Origin: Microvelia longipes
Taxonomy: Eukaryota; Arthropoda; Insecta; Hemiptera; Veliidae
Length of the DNA stretch: 64,000 bases
Assembly (NCBI GenBank): GCA_018340805.1
Contig: JACMZG010001913.1
Span: 21,102,775-21,166,774, forward strand
Direction: 5' to 3'
In this document: positions 20,627 through 33,196 of the stretch, in pieces
Numbering within the stretch: the stretch's first letter is position 1
Layout: each line of letters begins with the position of its first letter
The notes under the pieces: generated by a model
Seen by the model: only the letters and a program-made list of their open reading frames with translations
Told to the model about the DNA's origin: nothing
Database searches by the model: none
Position numbers and translations under genes: made by a program

Positions 20627-20737
20627 TTATTTTCTAAGGTTCAAGGAAGTTTCTAAAGGGAAAATGAAAATATGAGATTAGGGCCATTGAGTGGAGGAGT
20701 GAGAGGGGTGGTTTCTTTAGACCACCCCTTTGTAATA

Positions 20738-21399
<662 letters not shown>

Positions 21400-21400
<1 letters not shown>

Positions 21401-21556
21401 CTTTTTACTCATAAAACAGAAAAAGTTACTTTTTACTCCCAAAGGAGTGAAAAGTATCTTTTTCTTTCAAGGGAGTAAAAATTAACCTTTTCTCTCCAGG
21501 GAGTGAAAAGTAACTTTTTCTCCCTTGGGAGTGAAAAGCGATTCTTTACTCCCATA
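21400..21556. repeat. Short inverted and tandem array around GGGAGTGAAAAGTAAC
   Basis: Five or six alternating copies of GGGAGTGAAAAGTAACTTTT and complementary TTTTACTCCC motifs. They can pair with each other. The composition resembles the array at 29.6-30.1 kb (GGGGAGTAACC). Confidence 0.75.
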
Positions 21557-22650
21557 AGTTATATAATTTATATAATAGTTTATTATATAAACTACTCAAT
21601 AAACTTCAAATTTTTTACCGTCTGGAGATATTTATTTTTAAAATATTTAATGTAGAATGATTTTAATGTTCTAACAGAACATTAATAATGTATTAATATT
21701 ATTTTAATGTTATGGGGGTTATGATAAACACCCACTCCTCTTTACTCCCCCTGAATGTAAGACTAGATATGGACACTGTTTATGATACTTGGTTAACAAT
21801 ATTTGATTTCAGAATTGAAAAGAATTCTTTGATTATTTCTTTACATTGCGTTAAAGTTTTAATTTTATCTGATATTTGATCGTGTTGAAGTTCTTAGGAT
21901 ATTAACAATGTCAACTACTTATAGATTACGTTAAATATTCGTAAAAGAAAATAAATAATTCATCATTGGCGTACCTTTTATGCGATAAGGAATGAAATCG
22001 AATGAATAAATAAAAACTTAAAAAAAAGAAAAACATAAAAATACATAGCAAACTTTTTAGATAACTTTATATTTGCGGTAAAATATCACCAGGAACTACT
22101 TTAAAAAAAGTCCCAAACTTTACTTTTTTTTATTTTATTTTTTAACTTTCTTTGGGAAACCCCTTAAGCGAAGTCCTTAAGACTTTTAACTTTAAGAGAG
22201 TTAACATGGGAGCTTTTTTCGTTCAATAATTCACTTACAGTTAAGTTTTTCTTTTGTTTGACAGTGATCTCCACAAGGAAGAAAATATTCTGGAGAAAGT
22301 TTCTGAAACAAGTCTTGAAAACTCGAACCTTATCCTCCCATTATACTTTTCTTTTCGCTAGAAAAGAGTACATTTATTTTAGTTTTATATTATTTTGAAG
22401 TTGTCAAGAAATATATTTGAAAGATTGGATTTAAATTGCTCTTTTCCCTAAATAAGTGTCCAGAGTTTTTGAAATGAAAATTCATGTCTTGTAATGACGG
22501 CTGATAAGAAGATTATATTTTATGTTTCTCTTCTTCAGATGAGAGATTTAACATTCTGTATTAGTTTCTTGCTATTTTTCAGTTGTTCCCCTTAGTACTA
22601 TTCTTCAATAGCACTATGTAGAACTTTTGTATTCGTTTCAAAACCTAATA
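21557..22650. other. Unassigned AT-rich sequence
   Basis: No gene or repeat family recognised. Confidence 0.5.
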
Positions 22651-22737
22651 TATAAATAAATATATAAATATATAATATATATATATATATATAATATATA
22701 TAATATATTAATATATATATATATATGTATATTTATA

Positions 22738-22804
<67 letters not shown>
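22651..22804. repeat. (TA)n microsatellite
   Basis: Impure TA tract of about 150 bp that abuts a 5S-bearing repeat. Confidence 0.95.
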
Positions 22805-22814
22805 GTACACACAA

Positions 22815-23495
22815 AATCCTCTTGGTTTCTTGGTTTTGACAAAGTTGCCTGCATGTGTGTGTGTCTGTTATCATCGTAGCTCCTAGTGTATTTATGCTAG
22901 AGAGCTGAAACTTTCTGCAAAAATCAGTCTAACAGTCTGCAGGTTTAGTTAGGCTAAATTTTCATAAAATTTGTTAAAAATTTGTTATGACGCCTTTAAT
23001 CCGAAAAAGAGAAAAAATGTTGAGATCGGATGAAGATTTGGGATGCATTTTGAAAACATGTATGTGAAACCCTAAGAGGTTTTCACAAAGTTGTCTGCCT
23101 TAGTGTGTATCATTGTAGCTCTCGGTGCATTTATGCTATAGAATTGCAAATTTCTATAGGTGAAGTCGTGCTGTACAAAAATTTAAAGAAAATGTAATAC
23201 AATTCAGAAAATAATCCTCTGAGTTGAAATTCAGTACAAGAGTATAGCTTTATTTAATGAATAAATACACTAAAATTCGTTTTGATACGACGAGTACATT
23301 TATGATTTTTGTTGTGTCATAAAAGTTAAGTAGCATCGTGTTCAGTGTTTGGATGGGTGACCGCTGGGAATGAAACAGATGTATTTACTATCTGAAGACG
23401 AGCGCAGCGATTCCAAAGTTGGAAAGATGAGCGTAGCAAATCCGATGTGACGAGGAAAAGTTTCGAGGTACCTCATATCTTATTTTTTCTATTTA
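22815..23495 (+). mobile_element. 5S-bearing repeat lacking the terminal hairpin
   Basis: It runs from TTGACAAAGTTGCCTG through TCTGTTATCATCGTAGCTCC, an internal duplication of that landmark near 23085-23150, the 5S-like block at 23324-23374 (GTTAAGTAGCATCG...TTGGATGGGTGACCGCTGGG), and GAGGTACCTCATATCTTATTTTTT. No coding capacity. Confidence 0.8.
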
Positions 23496-24002
23496 CCTAC
23501 AGTATAAATTGTGACAAAAAAATTATAATTAAACTTTAGCAGTTTTTTTACTTTAAATATGTAGAATGCAATCTTTTATAAAACGGTGTAATTCCGAGGA
23601 GATCATCTTATACATATTTATAAATAAGATTATATTTCTGTCAAAAAAAGTCCTTTTATTTGTGACATGGTGTGTGTTTCTAAAGATGTAAGCCTTGGTC
23701 GTAGTTCATGTGATAAAATGCTTCCGTCGTGTTTTAGCTGTACTGAAAGTTTGTCACTTGCTGCATGATGTTCGTAAATTTACTTTTACAAGTTTTTAAG
23801 CCTCTAAGCAAACATTTAACACAAAATTTCATTTATTTCTAAACCTACTCTTATAAGAGCTGCGTATATCTAAAATATTAAAAGTTTTTCAAATAAATGA
23901 GTTCATTTTTATGTTTTATAAAACGTTATTATATTTTTTTAAAAAAATTCGGCCTTCACTACTTAAATATTTTGTACCTTTTACTTTTCTATATGTTTAC
24001 CT
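23496..24002. other. Unassigned AT-rich sequence
   Basis: Nothing recognised. Confidence 0.5.
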
Positions 24003-25020
24003 TAGATATATGCGATGATAACAGACACATATACACACACAGATAGAGAACTTAGTAAAAACTACTCAAAAGGTCTTAAAAACACAGACAATTTAGGTGA
24101 AATCCAGGCTTTGGATGTTTTGCTAACACGACCAAAACACACACATTCGACATTCATTCGTTGGACATTTGACATTCTAAGAATTGTCTGTGTTTTTAGA
24201 CCTTTTGAGCAACTTTAACTCCTATTGCTTCTTCGTGCCCAATAGTTTTCCTTATGTTCGTTCATTGGACATTTGAAATTCTAAGAATTGTCTGTGTTTT
24301 TAAGACCTTTTGAGCAACTTTAACTCCTATTGCTTCTTCGTGCCCAATAGTTTTCCTTATGTTCGTTCATTGGACATTTGACATTCTAAGAATTGTCTGT
24401 TTTTAAGACCTTTTGAGCAACTTTAACTCCTATTGCTTCTTCGTGCCCAATAGTTTTCCTTATGTTCGTTCATTGGACATTTGACATTCTTAAAATCGTC
24501 TGTTTTTAAGACCTTTTGAGTAATTTTTACTAAGTTCTCTATCAGTGCGTATGTGTCTGTTATCATTTCTTATCAAGCTCTCAGTGTGTTATTCATGCTA
24601 TAAAAGAGTTGGATCAAGGTACTAAAATCAATATTTAGGTCAAGTTGTGCTAAATTTATAAAACAAGTTTAAAATTTATAAAAATGTTTCGATTGATTGG
24701 AAATTTAGTACGGATGTATCGTGTATAAGACCAATATATTAAGTTTCGTCTCATTTTCAGCATATGTCCAATGTGCATTAAATAACTTCTGTTTGTTTTG
24801 ATGAAATTAAATTATAAACCGATTGAGTTGAAATTTGGTTCAAGTTTATCCCTTTTTGAATTAATTAAGTGTGCTAAGTTTCTTTTGAAACTGCGACAAG
24901 TATATCCACTGTTTTGTTGGATCATAAACGTTAAACACTATTGAGGTTAGGTTAGTGAAGCTAAAACAGTTAGCTAGTTGGGGAGGAAAAGTTCCGAGGT
25001 ACCCCGTTCCCGATTTATTT
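24003..25020. mobile_element. Inverted pair of 5S-bearing repeat pieces around a 104-bp tandem
   Basis: Left, minus orientation (24010-24120): GATGATAACAGACAC...AGGTCTTAAAAACAC. Right, plus orientation (24498-25020): the mirrored sequence, continuing to TTCCGAGGTACCCCGTTCCCGATTT. The right copy has a damaged 5S-like block near 24935-24975. The two halves could form a long hairpin enclosing the tandem array. Confidence 0.7.
24157..24500. repeat. 104-bp tandem repeat
   Basis: Three full units and a partial one, each starting near TTGGACATTTGACATTCTAA (24161, 24265, 24370, 24473). A diverged single copy of its core (TTAACTCCAATTGCTTCTGC) lies outside, near 25163-25215. This suggests that the array grew from local sequence. 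Confidence 0.85.
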
Positions 25021-25709
25021 CCTATAACTTATTGAGAAAAGGACTTTTTATTGGTTTTAAAATTAGTAGCCCAAAACACGTGCTTGCTAAACATCAAATA
25101 GTGCATGATTAGAAAGACTGTCTTTAGATTATTGATGGGCCATGGAGCAAAAATCTCGCAACATTAACTCCAATTGCTTCTGCGAGCCAAATTTTTTCCT
25201 TATGTTTATTTTACACGAAAGAATAGTTCAGAAGAAAATCATAGCTTATTTAAACTTTAGTTACTAAGGCTTTGCTTTCAAAGGAATTCATAAAAAAAAT
25301 CCTCAATCTACATTAATAGCACTGAAGCATTATAAATAAATGAAAATGTAATAGGATTTCATAAGAGAGGAATATGAAAAAAACTAATATTAAAATAAGA
25401 CATCATGAAGGATATCATATCTTGTCAAGGGTAAAATATTCAAAGAGAAAAATATTTCTGAAATAAAGAACTGGGAGCAAATTATGCGCATAGTTTTTCC
25501 TCGTGACTCTTATCCTTAGTAGAAGGATGGAATTGGAATATTATGACCTTACGTATTTTAAGATGAGTAAAGTAGAAATTGCAATTTTTTAAATTCTTTA
25601 AAGTTGGACATTTTTGTAGTTTTAGCTCAGAAAAAGAAGGCAGTAAAGTGCATAGAACTACTTAAAAAATAAAATAATAAAATGGCAAAAAAAATAAATA
25701 AAATGACGA
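25021..25709. other. Unassigned AT-rich sequence
   Basis: Holds only the diverged outlier of the 104-bp unit (about 25163-25215). Confidence 0.5.
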
Positions 25710-25953
25710 AAAATTAGATTGTACAAGCTGTATGATTGGAAAATTAGATTGTACAAGCAGTATGATTAAAAAAAAAAGATTGCACAAGTAGTATGATTGG
25801 AAAATTAGATTGTACAAGCAGTATGATTGGAAAATTAGATTGTACAAGCAGTATGATTGGAAAATTAGATTGTACTAGCAGTTTGATTGGAAAATTAGAT
25901 TGTACAAGCAGTGTGATTGGAAAATTAGACTGTGCAAGAAGGATGATTGGAAA
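25710..25953. repeat. 30-bp minisatellite
   Basis: Eight copies of ATTGGAAAATTAGATTGTAC plus AAGCAGTATG. The 30-bp period keeps frames open, so a plus-strand frame reads a repeated MIGKLDCTSS. There is no promoter, signal peptide or flanking coding sequence, so it is regarded as a minisatellite, not a gene. Confidence 0.88.
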
Positions 25954-26609
25954 ATTCTCTGTTTATTCTTGCAATAAATACATCACCTTTAAACTATAAC
26001 CTAACATGAAACATATTATTGGTTTCATTCGTACCCCCCTCCCTATTGAATTACCTTATTTACTTTAAATAGTACTCTATATACTAAATACTACTAGTAT
26101 TTACAATAGAGTACTACAAATATAGAGTATTTACAATAAAGTACTAAATAGTTACTCTATTGAATTACCTAAATAACTCTAAATACTACTATAAATTAAT
26201 AAATAACAAAAAGTAAATAATTTAGGAGACCCAAATATCTAAATTAAGTGACTCCTCAAAGTCATTTATGTTTGTAATTAATAAGATTTATTTTCATTTT
26301 AAATCAAAAGGCTTAATTTTAGATTTTATTCCCTTGGTAATATTAAATTGTTATTTTTTTCTCTCTCTCTTAGTCTATATAGTCCTTCTGATTTACGTAC
26401 TATTCCCCTTTCCAAGTTAGCTTGGTTATATGCAAATTCCGACTCGGTTAACCAGGGGAGCTAGAGTGAATATATAGCTCAGATTTGGCTCTTTATTGTG
26501 GAATTTTCAGTCCCAGTAAATTTGACTTTCTTTCCTGCCTCCAACACAAAGCTCTTATGATGTTTAATTAATGATAGTTTTTAATCTCGTTCGTAGAAAT
26601 TTTGTACTT
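25954..26609. other. AT-rich sequence with short ACTCTAT/TACTAAATA repeats
   Basis: About 26060-26190 has scattered repeats of AGTACT, ACTCTAT and TATTTACAATA. No gene seen. Confidence 0.5.
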
Positions 26610-27512
26610 TTTTTACTTTTCTTCATTTATGCCGTAGTTATATTGAAAAATTATTGTATATCATTTGATACTACCGTGTTTTGCAAAACATGAATTTGTC
26701 AACAAAAAGTATTGTCCTTGCGAAAAATCCGAAACCGGGATTTCACCTGAATTAACCATTTCAGGTTTTTTTAAGACCTCGGTAATTGTTTTCTCAAAGT
26801 TGTCTGTCTGTAAGTGTGTATGTCTGTAATCATCGCAGCTCTCTGTGTGACTATGCTTGAGAAAAACTGGGTACAAAATTCATCTTTAGTTCTACAAGTA
26901 GTTGTTCCATCCGGAAACTATTTTATGACGTCATAAACCTGCAATAATGACTTAGCAAATTTCGAAAATTCATAAAACGCGGAAAAATGTTTTAATTAAT
27001 AAGAAATTTAGCACGCATGTAGTTATGTATAAGACCAACATATGGGCTAAGTTTTATCTAGTTATCAGTATTAGTTCAATTTATTATCTAATAACTTGTG
27101 TACGATTCTTATGAAGTTGTAAAAATCGAATAATTATTCTATAATAGAATTATAATTCAATTGAGTTAAAATTTGATACAATTTTATCTCTTTGTAAGTT
27201 AGGTAATAAATAAGTATAAGTTTCGTTCCAATACAAGTAATTGTAGTGTCTTAGTTGGATCATAAAATTTTATCAGCGATTAGCGAGGTCAGTGCCTGTA
27301 TGGGTGACCGCTAGAAATAAATTAAAACTATTTTCTATCTAAGGACGAGTGAAGTGAGTAAAAATATGTTTTACTGTATAAATTTGATAATTTCTGTATT
27401 CTGAGAATGAGCGAAGCGAGTTGGAAAGACTCTCTTCGCGTAGGATATGCGTTGCAAATCCGAGGTGGTAAGAAAAAGTTCCGAGGTACACACAGCACCC
27501 AATTTTTTAAAT
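26610..27512 (+). mobile_element. 5S-bearing repeat, near full length
   Basis: It starts TTTTTACTTTTCTTCATTTATGCC and ends CCGAGGTACACACAGCACCCAATTTTTT. The 5S-like block is at 27272-27318 (CAGCGATTAGCGAGGTCAGT...TGGGTGACCGCT). About 54 bp (26657-26708, ATATCATTTGATACTACCGT...) is inserted next to the terminal hairpin and is the same motif that precedes the palindrome at 55.3 kb. Confidence 0.85.
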
Positions 27513-27912
27513 ATCGGCAAAAAAATACCTTAATAAAATTCCAAATTTCGTATGAATACGTTATTAAACAATTTTTTGTAACATTTATTACCAATTGTCT
27601 CGCCCTGCGTGAAGGAATAAAGAGGTCTAAGTAAGTCTTAAATGAAGCAATAGATTCTTTCCAAGTCTTAAAATAATGTCTCTTGTAGATTAATATTTTA
27701 TAATGGTAGTAAGTATAAATAATTTCAATTTTATTAATTGGTTATACAATGATTGGCTGTTTTTTTTATTGATAACTATTGCAATTAATTAACTTTTATA
27801 ATAATTAAGAAGAAAAATTTTTTCTTACGACAGAAAAAAAGACAGCTCTTTCACGTCTATCTTCTATTAATGACTCTTATTATTTTATTCTCATTGTTTT
27901 TTTTTATTTATT
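27513..27912. other. Unassigned AT-rich sequence
   Basis: Nothing recognised between two 5S-bearing repeats in opposite orientation. Confidence 0.5.
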
Positions 27913-28412
27913 TAAAAAAATCGGGAACGGGGTACCTCGAACCTTTTCTTTATTACATCGGAACCGCTACGCTCATCCTCCCTGCTTCGAACTAGCTTTG
28001 CTCGTCCTTAAAAATACAGTTCACCAAATTTATACTGCAACATGCCATTAATCACGCTTCGCTCTTCTTCAGATAGTAAATGCATTCGTATCATTCTTAG
28101 CGATCACCCATACAGCTCTGACCAGCGCAATGGTCATTAATTTTATGATCCAAAAAAAATCATGGATATACTTGTCGTATTTAAACGAAACTTAGTGTAC
28201 TTATTTATTAGGTAATAATTTACACATGTAACAAGTTGAATTCCATTTTCAACTCAAATGGACCGTTTCCCAATTTTTCACAATTTTTCAAAAAACGTAC
28301 ACAAGTCATTTAATAACAATTGACCTAATGCTGATAACGAAATGAAACTTGGCATATATGTTAGTCTTATACATAGTCACATGCATGCCAAATCTCAATC
28401 CTATCCGAACTC
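27913..28412 (-). mobile_element. 5S-bearing repeat, 3' half
   Basis: After an A run it begins TCGGGAACGGGGTACCTCG, then the GCTTCG-rich segment and the 5S-like block complement at 28092-28140 (AGCGATCACCCATACAGCTC...). It stops near 28412 at ATCTCAATCCTATCCG. Confidence 0.82.
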
Positions 28413-29567
28413 TTTCTGAAACTAAAGCAAATGAATTTAAAATACGTTTTAATTATTATCTATTGCATATATTGTTTAATTTTGTGTCTTATACGAAGTG
28501 GTTTAATGTGGCGTCATTAAATAATGCCCGCCGTGGGTGGGGGAGTATCTAGTGTCTCTCTAGGGAGAATATAGTAAGGTTAAGTACAGTTATGACGCCT
28601 TACGGAATTGTCTCACTTCCAGACCCCTAATCACTGTGTCATTCGGACTATGTACTTCCTTTAAGTATTAATCTCTTTGCCTTATACCCATTTGGTTTTA
28701 TCATTTGTTGATATTGCTTCCTTTAAAGGTTAATTTGATATAAATATTAATGATATAAAAATACAATGCAGTACAATTAAATAGTGTAACAAATATAAAA
28801 CAAATTTAGCGACATTTTTTTTTAAAATTATCAGACAATGTTTTACTAGACATTTTCTGAATAAAAAAATCTTTAGATCATTAATAAGAGGGCACAAATG
28901 AGACTTTTCTTTGTTTTACGGTACTATATTTTACCCATACCTGGGCATGGAGACCATTTATGATCTTAATACATGGAAAACAATACCTCAATCTATATTT
29001 CTTTAGACTTATTGAACTATATTACTATTTAAATTATAATAAAAACGTATTGTTATTAATATATTCAAAGTATATAACTTAAAAATAATATAATATTTTA
29101 TCTCGTATGTTAAATTTTCAATATTCCTGGCAACTCTTAAAGAGAAGAAAAATCATGTAAATATTTGCTTTATGATGGGAAAGTTGAAAGACTGGAAAAT
29201 TTGTTTTAACAGACTTCTTATGTATACATAAGTGGAAAATGTGTTTTTACTCACTCCTCATTCACTTGGTTGTAAATTTCTATCGGAAATTATACTGTTG
29301 AGATGTTTAAATAATATTTTCAATAATGCTTTTTTACAGAAAGAATTATTGCAATAAAACTGATTTTTAATATTCGCAAGGATATAGATTGCTTAACATT
29401 TTAACATAGGTAACAGAGTATCTCGATACTTTAACTTACAATATCGGAGTCGCTTCGCTGACCTCAGAGGAGATAATTTAACCAATGACTTGGGTTTATA
29501 ACTTTGATGGCACTTCTTTAGATAGTTACTCCCTTTTTGGGGAGTACTGTACTGCTTTTTTTTATTT
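28413..29567. other. Unassigned sequence with a small 5S-bearing repeat scrap
   Basis: 29405-29475 (CTTTAACTT...TCGGAGTCGCTTCGCTGACC) resembles the 3' part of the 5S-bearing repeat on the minus strand. 28525-28640 is slightly GC-richer but unrecognised. Confidence 0.4.
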
Positions 29568-30128
29568 ATGTGAACTTCTTTAGATTGCTACTCCCCTTTG
29601 ACAGATAATACTGGTTACTCCCTTTTTTGGTTACTCCTCTTAGTTTTTTTAGTTCATTACTAATCTTTATATATTTTGCCTTATTATACGCGGTTACCCG
29701 GGGATATAGAAACGCATTGGGGCTTTTGTTGGGGTTAGAATAGGGGGAAAGACAAAGATATGCTATCTTCACTGAGAGGAGTTACCATTTAAAGAAGGTC
29801 TCTAAGTAACCTTCTTCAGATGGTTACTCCCCAACAACGCTATGAGTAACCTTCTTTAAATGGTTACTCCCAACCAACTCTATGAGGGGAGTAACCATTT
29901 AAAGCTCTCTAAGTAACCTTCTTTAGACGGTTTCTCCCCAACAACGCTATGAGGGGAGGAACCTTTTAAAGAAGGTCTCTTGAGTAACCTTCTTCAGATA
30001 GTTACTCCCCAACAACGCTATAAGGCGAGTAACCATTAAAAGAAGGTCTTTTGAGTAACCTTCTTCAGATGGTTACTCCCAACCAACTCTATGAGGGGAG
30101 TAACCTTTTTTAGATAGTTACTTCTGTA
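29568..30128. repeat. Roughly 72-bp tandem repeat with self-complementary units
   Basis: Six to seven irregular units built from GAGTAACCATTTAAAGAAGG, AGTAACCTTCTTCAGATGGT and TACTCCCCAACAACGCTATG. Each unit can fold back, because GGGGAGTAACC pairs with GGTTACTCCCC. Confidence 0.82.
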
Positions 30129-31337
30129 CATCGCTATCTTTTACCATATTACTTCATGCTCTATAGTTACATTTATACCAAGTTATGTATTTTTTCCATA
30201 TTTACAATTATTTAATGACATTTGACATTTCAATTCATTTTAACAAATAACTTAAATCTGATCTTTAATCTAATATTAAAATAATCACAGTTCATTTTTA
30301 TTTGACCGTGGAAATCTCATCGTGTATATTTTATCTCGAGTAATTGATATTGATATTATAATTATTCAAGTGTTTTCAATGTAAGTAAAACATAAGAATA
30401 TCTTTACTTTCATGTTTCTGTAACTCTTTTATGTTTTGTGCTTTTATCAAATATGTTTCTCTGTTGTCTATGTATATTTGTTGTATCTTCTTATATATTC
30501 TCTTAGTTTTAGGTTTTAGTGTTTTATATTTTTTACTTCGTCACCCAAGTGTTTCATATTCGACGTCTTCAACCCAAGTTTGGCGTCGAAACTTAGGGTT
30601 GTTGGAGTAGGGTTGATGCCGAAACGTCCCTATATTTACAGTTTTATTTATTAAGTATGTCTTATAAATGTTTACGTTTTATAAATAAGTATATCATAAA
30701 AAAAATTTAAAAAAGGAAATCGATACACAACAATTAAATGAAAAATATAAGTGCTTTATACGATAGGCTGTATTTTATAAAATATAAGACTGAAGAAAAT
30801 ACATCATAAATAACATCTCTTGTGCTCTTCTTGACATATTCGCATATACAAGCATACAGTGGCAGACAAGCAAGAAATATATCTATAGAAGTATGCGTAT
30901 AAACATGGTTGAAAAATAACAATATATTTCTTAAAATAGCAAGAATAATTCCAAATGATATTCATAAGGCTTAGTAAAAGCAGCTAAGAAAAGCATCTAT
31001 TAAAACAGCCAGCTTTATAGCAAGCACGATTTGAGAATCAAGCACGCTTTCAAGCATGCTTTTCGTTTCAGAGTTATTGTTAAGACTTATTTTTGCTTTT
31101 TGAAAAGGAGAAAATAGGATTTCTTTGATAAATCTCTGCGATGATAATCTGGCTTTTATGATATAAGTAGACAATATCAACGGTTTTTTATTATCAAAGA
31201 ATACCACTGTAATGAGATTGAATTGATGACTTAATGCATTGTAAAGATTAGAAGAGGTAAAAGTTAAAATTATGATTTAACTTTAATTTTCTTATAATTA
31301 TTTTGTAATTGTTTAAAAAAATAAATTGTATAAAAGC
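30129..31337. other. Unassigned AT-rich sequence
   Basis: No supported gene. A short motif near 30590-30630 (TTGATGCCGAAACGTCC) recalls a hammerhead half but lacks a full core. Confidence 0.45.
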
Positions 31338-31712
31338 TTATCCTCAACATACCGGATTCGCTTCGCTTGTCCTCTAAGTGCGAAAAGAACTAAATTTATA
31401 TTGCTCTTTTAAAGAATTAGTATCTGTAAAGGGATGTACTCTGTACTGCTTAAAAGATTGTTTTGTTACATATTTTGAACTCTCTGCTCGCATAAATACA
31501 CTACGAGCTAGGATGATTATGACAGACACACACTCACATGCAGACGTCTTGTGTCACATGTCTGTATTTGTTAAAAACTTAGTAAAAACTACTCAGGATG
31601 TCCTAAAAACGCCTGGAATGAATAATTTAATAGAATTCCTAGTTTCAGATTTTTTCAATAAAAAGAAAATAATTTTTCTTTATACCTTCAGCATAAATGA
31701 GGGGAAGTTAAA
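31338..31712 (-). mobile_element. 5S-bearing repeat with internal deletion
   Basis: 3' part (CATACCGGATTCGCTTCGCTTGTCC) joins directly to the 5' part (TGAACTCTCTGCTCGCATAA...TTCAGATTTTTTCA) and ends near TATACCTTCAGCATAAATGAGG. The 5S-like block is deleted. Confidence 0.75.
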
Positions 31713-32541
31713 AAAAAATTAAAACTTCAGAGAAGTTCTGAAAGTTAGTTCTGAAAAATTAAAGTCTTGACTTTATAGTTAGAACTTGTTTTGGACTTTT
31801 AAATGTTTTACTGGTAGAAGTCTTAATTTCTTTAACAGTATAAAGTAATGTATACTAAATTGAAAACTGTCTCAAGCAATTTGGTAGTTTTATATTTATT
31901 TTTCCTCACCTGCCCTAGTAGATATTTGGGAGTATTGTATTAAACCTCCAAATTGTAAACCGATACTATAAGATATTCAAACTTAAAAATAAATTATTAA
32001 TCATGTCTCCAAATAACTTTCTTTAGGAATGTATTATGTAAAGAAATATATGGGACCTTGGTACCATTAAAATACTACTAACAGCCTTCGAGTAATGCTC
32101 ATATTATATTATATCTAAACTTGTATTTAAAGAGATGATAGAAAAATGAAACTACTTAATAAATTGGTATTGCAAATGAATATATTTATTCAATTAAACA
32201 TTTTACATTAGTATAAGCTTATTTTTAGTTAGATAACAGGTGCACTGCTGCATGAGCAAAAAATACTGTTAAGAATAATGCTTACAATTTTGAGTTTAAA
32301 AATTCGAAACCATGAGTTTAGAAATTGGAAAATTAATAAAAATTATAGAAGACCCCCTTTGTATTATTTTTATTTTGGTAGTCCATTTAAGCCATGAAAG
32401 CATTTATTTTAAAAATTGTTCTTTTGCGTCGAACTGTTACATTTATTGATTGACATATAATTGTCAAATAAACAAAACGACCTCAAAGCCTCACCTTACA
32501 TTTCATGATATGAAGTAAAAAAATAAATAAAATTTTATTTT
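31713..32541. other. Unassigned AT-rich sequence
   Basis: Nothing recognised. Confidence 0.5.
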
Positions 32542-32594
32542 TAAATAAAAAGATTAGTTACACAAAAGTCCTTTATTTTTAATATATATAATAA

Positions 32595-32632
32595 CTAAGC
32601 TTTCGACTAAAAATTAGTCATCATCAGAGCTT
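32595..32632 (-). ncRNA. Hammerhead ribozyme motif (disrupted context)
   Basis: Minus strand: CTGATGA (32621-32627), stem II GACT/AGTC with an A/T loop, GAAA, palindrome AGCT, then T at the cleavage position. Stem I is AGCT with AGTT (one G-U pair). The plus-strand partner at 33070-33110 reads CTGATAA, losing core G8, and is predicted to be inactive. Confidence 0.65.
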
Positions 32633-32633
32633 A

Positions 32634-32774
32634 AATAAATAAATAAATAAATAAATAAACCATTTATTGCAGATTATACATTGTTTTTACATCTTCGTGG
32701 TTTTTTTTACCCAATTAAACTGCAAATCGGCGCATAGCCGTGGTTACCCTTTTAAGGGTTGAGTTGCTTCCTGT
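32634..32774 (-). mobile_element. SINE-like retroinsertion with (TTTA)n tail
   Basis: It is flanked by exact 16-bp repeats TCATCATCAGAGCTTA at 32618-32633 and 32775-32790. On the minus strand it runs from ACAGGAAGCAACTCAACCC to a TTTATT repeat tail. A simple-repeat tail and long duplication indicate LINE-type retrotransposition. The head lacks clear A/B boxes, so it is 5'-truncated or a LINE 3' end. Confidence 0.8.
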
Positions 32775-33196
32775 TCATCATCAGAGCTTAACAAATATAA
32801 AATATAAAAAATTACAACAATTTTACAGACTACTTCATATTGCACCTTGGTATGTTTTGGTAAGCTATGTTTAAAAAACCGTTAAAAACTGTTACATTGA
32901 ATTTTAATTTTAATTAATTAAAATTAATTAAAAAATTAATTAAAATTTTAATTTTCAATGTAACAGTTTTTAACGGGTTTTTAAACATAGCTTACCAAAA
33001 CATACCAAGGTGCAATATGAAGTAGTCTGTAAAATTGTATTTTCATTTTATATTTTATATTTGTTAAACTCTGATAATGACTAATTTTTAGTCGAAAGCT
33101 TAGTTATTATTATATATTAAAAAATAAAGGACTTTTGTGTAAATAATCTGTTTTTATTTATATATTGTTTTATAAGTCCACAAATAAGAAACTTCT

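Larger units (their letters stand above)
32542..33196 (+). mobile_element. Hammerhead fold-back element carrying a nested SINE
   Basis: The arms around ACACAAAAGTCCTTTATTTT and AAAATAAAGGACTTTTGTGT extend inward to ACTAAGCTTTCGAC/GTCGAAAGCTTAGT and a central palindrome (32885-32990). The flanking repeat TAAAATTTTATTTT (32528 and 33197) is a plausible 14-bp duplication but is low complexity. The left arm is split by a SINE at 32634-32774. Confidence 0.8.

Noticed and set aside
23324..23374. 5S rRNA gene
   Set aside because: Only the middle part of 5S is present, embedded at the same place in a dispersed repeat. The 5' and 3' stems are missing.
25793..25999. Possible repeat protein with MIGKLDCTSS units
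   Set aside because: The 30-bp minisatellite keeps frame by its period. There is no promoter, splice or homologous protein evidence.
28349..28552. Short frame (LVLYIVTCMPNLNP), also seen at 62812
   Set aside because: The same segment of the 5S-bearing repeat gives both. It decays freely between copies and so is not under coding constraint.
30585..30632. Hammerhead-like TTGATGCCGAAACGTCC
   Set aside because: It lacks CTGATGA and room for stem II. Similarity is limited to GAAACGTC.
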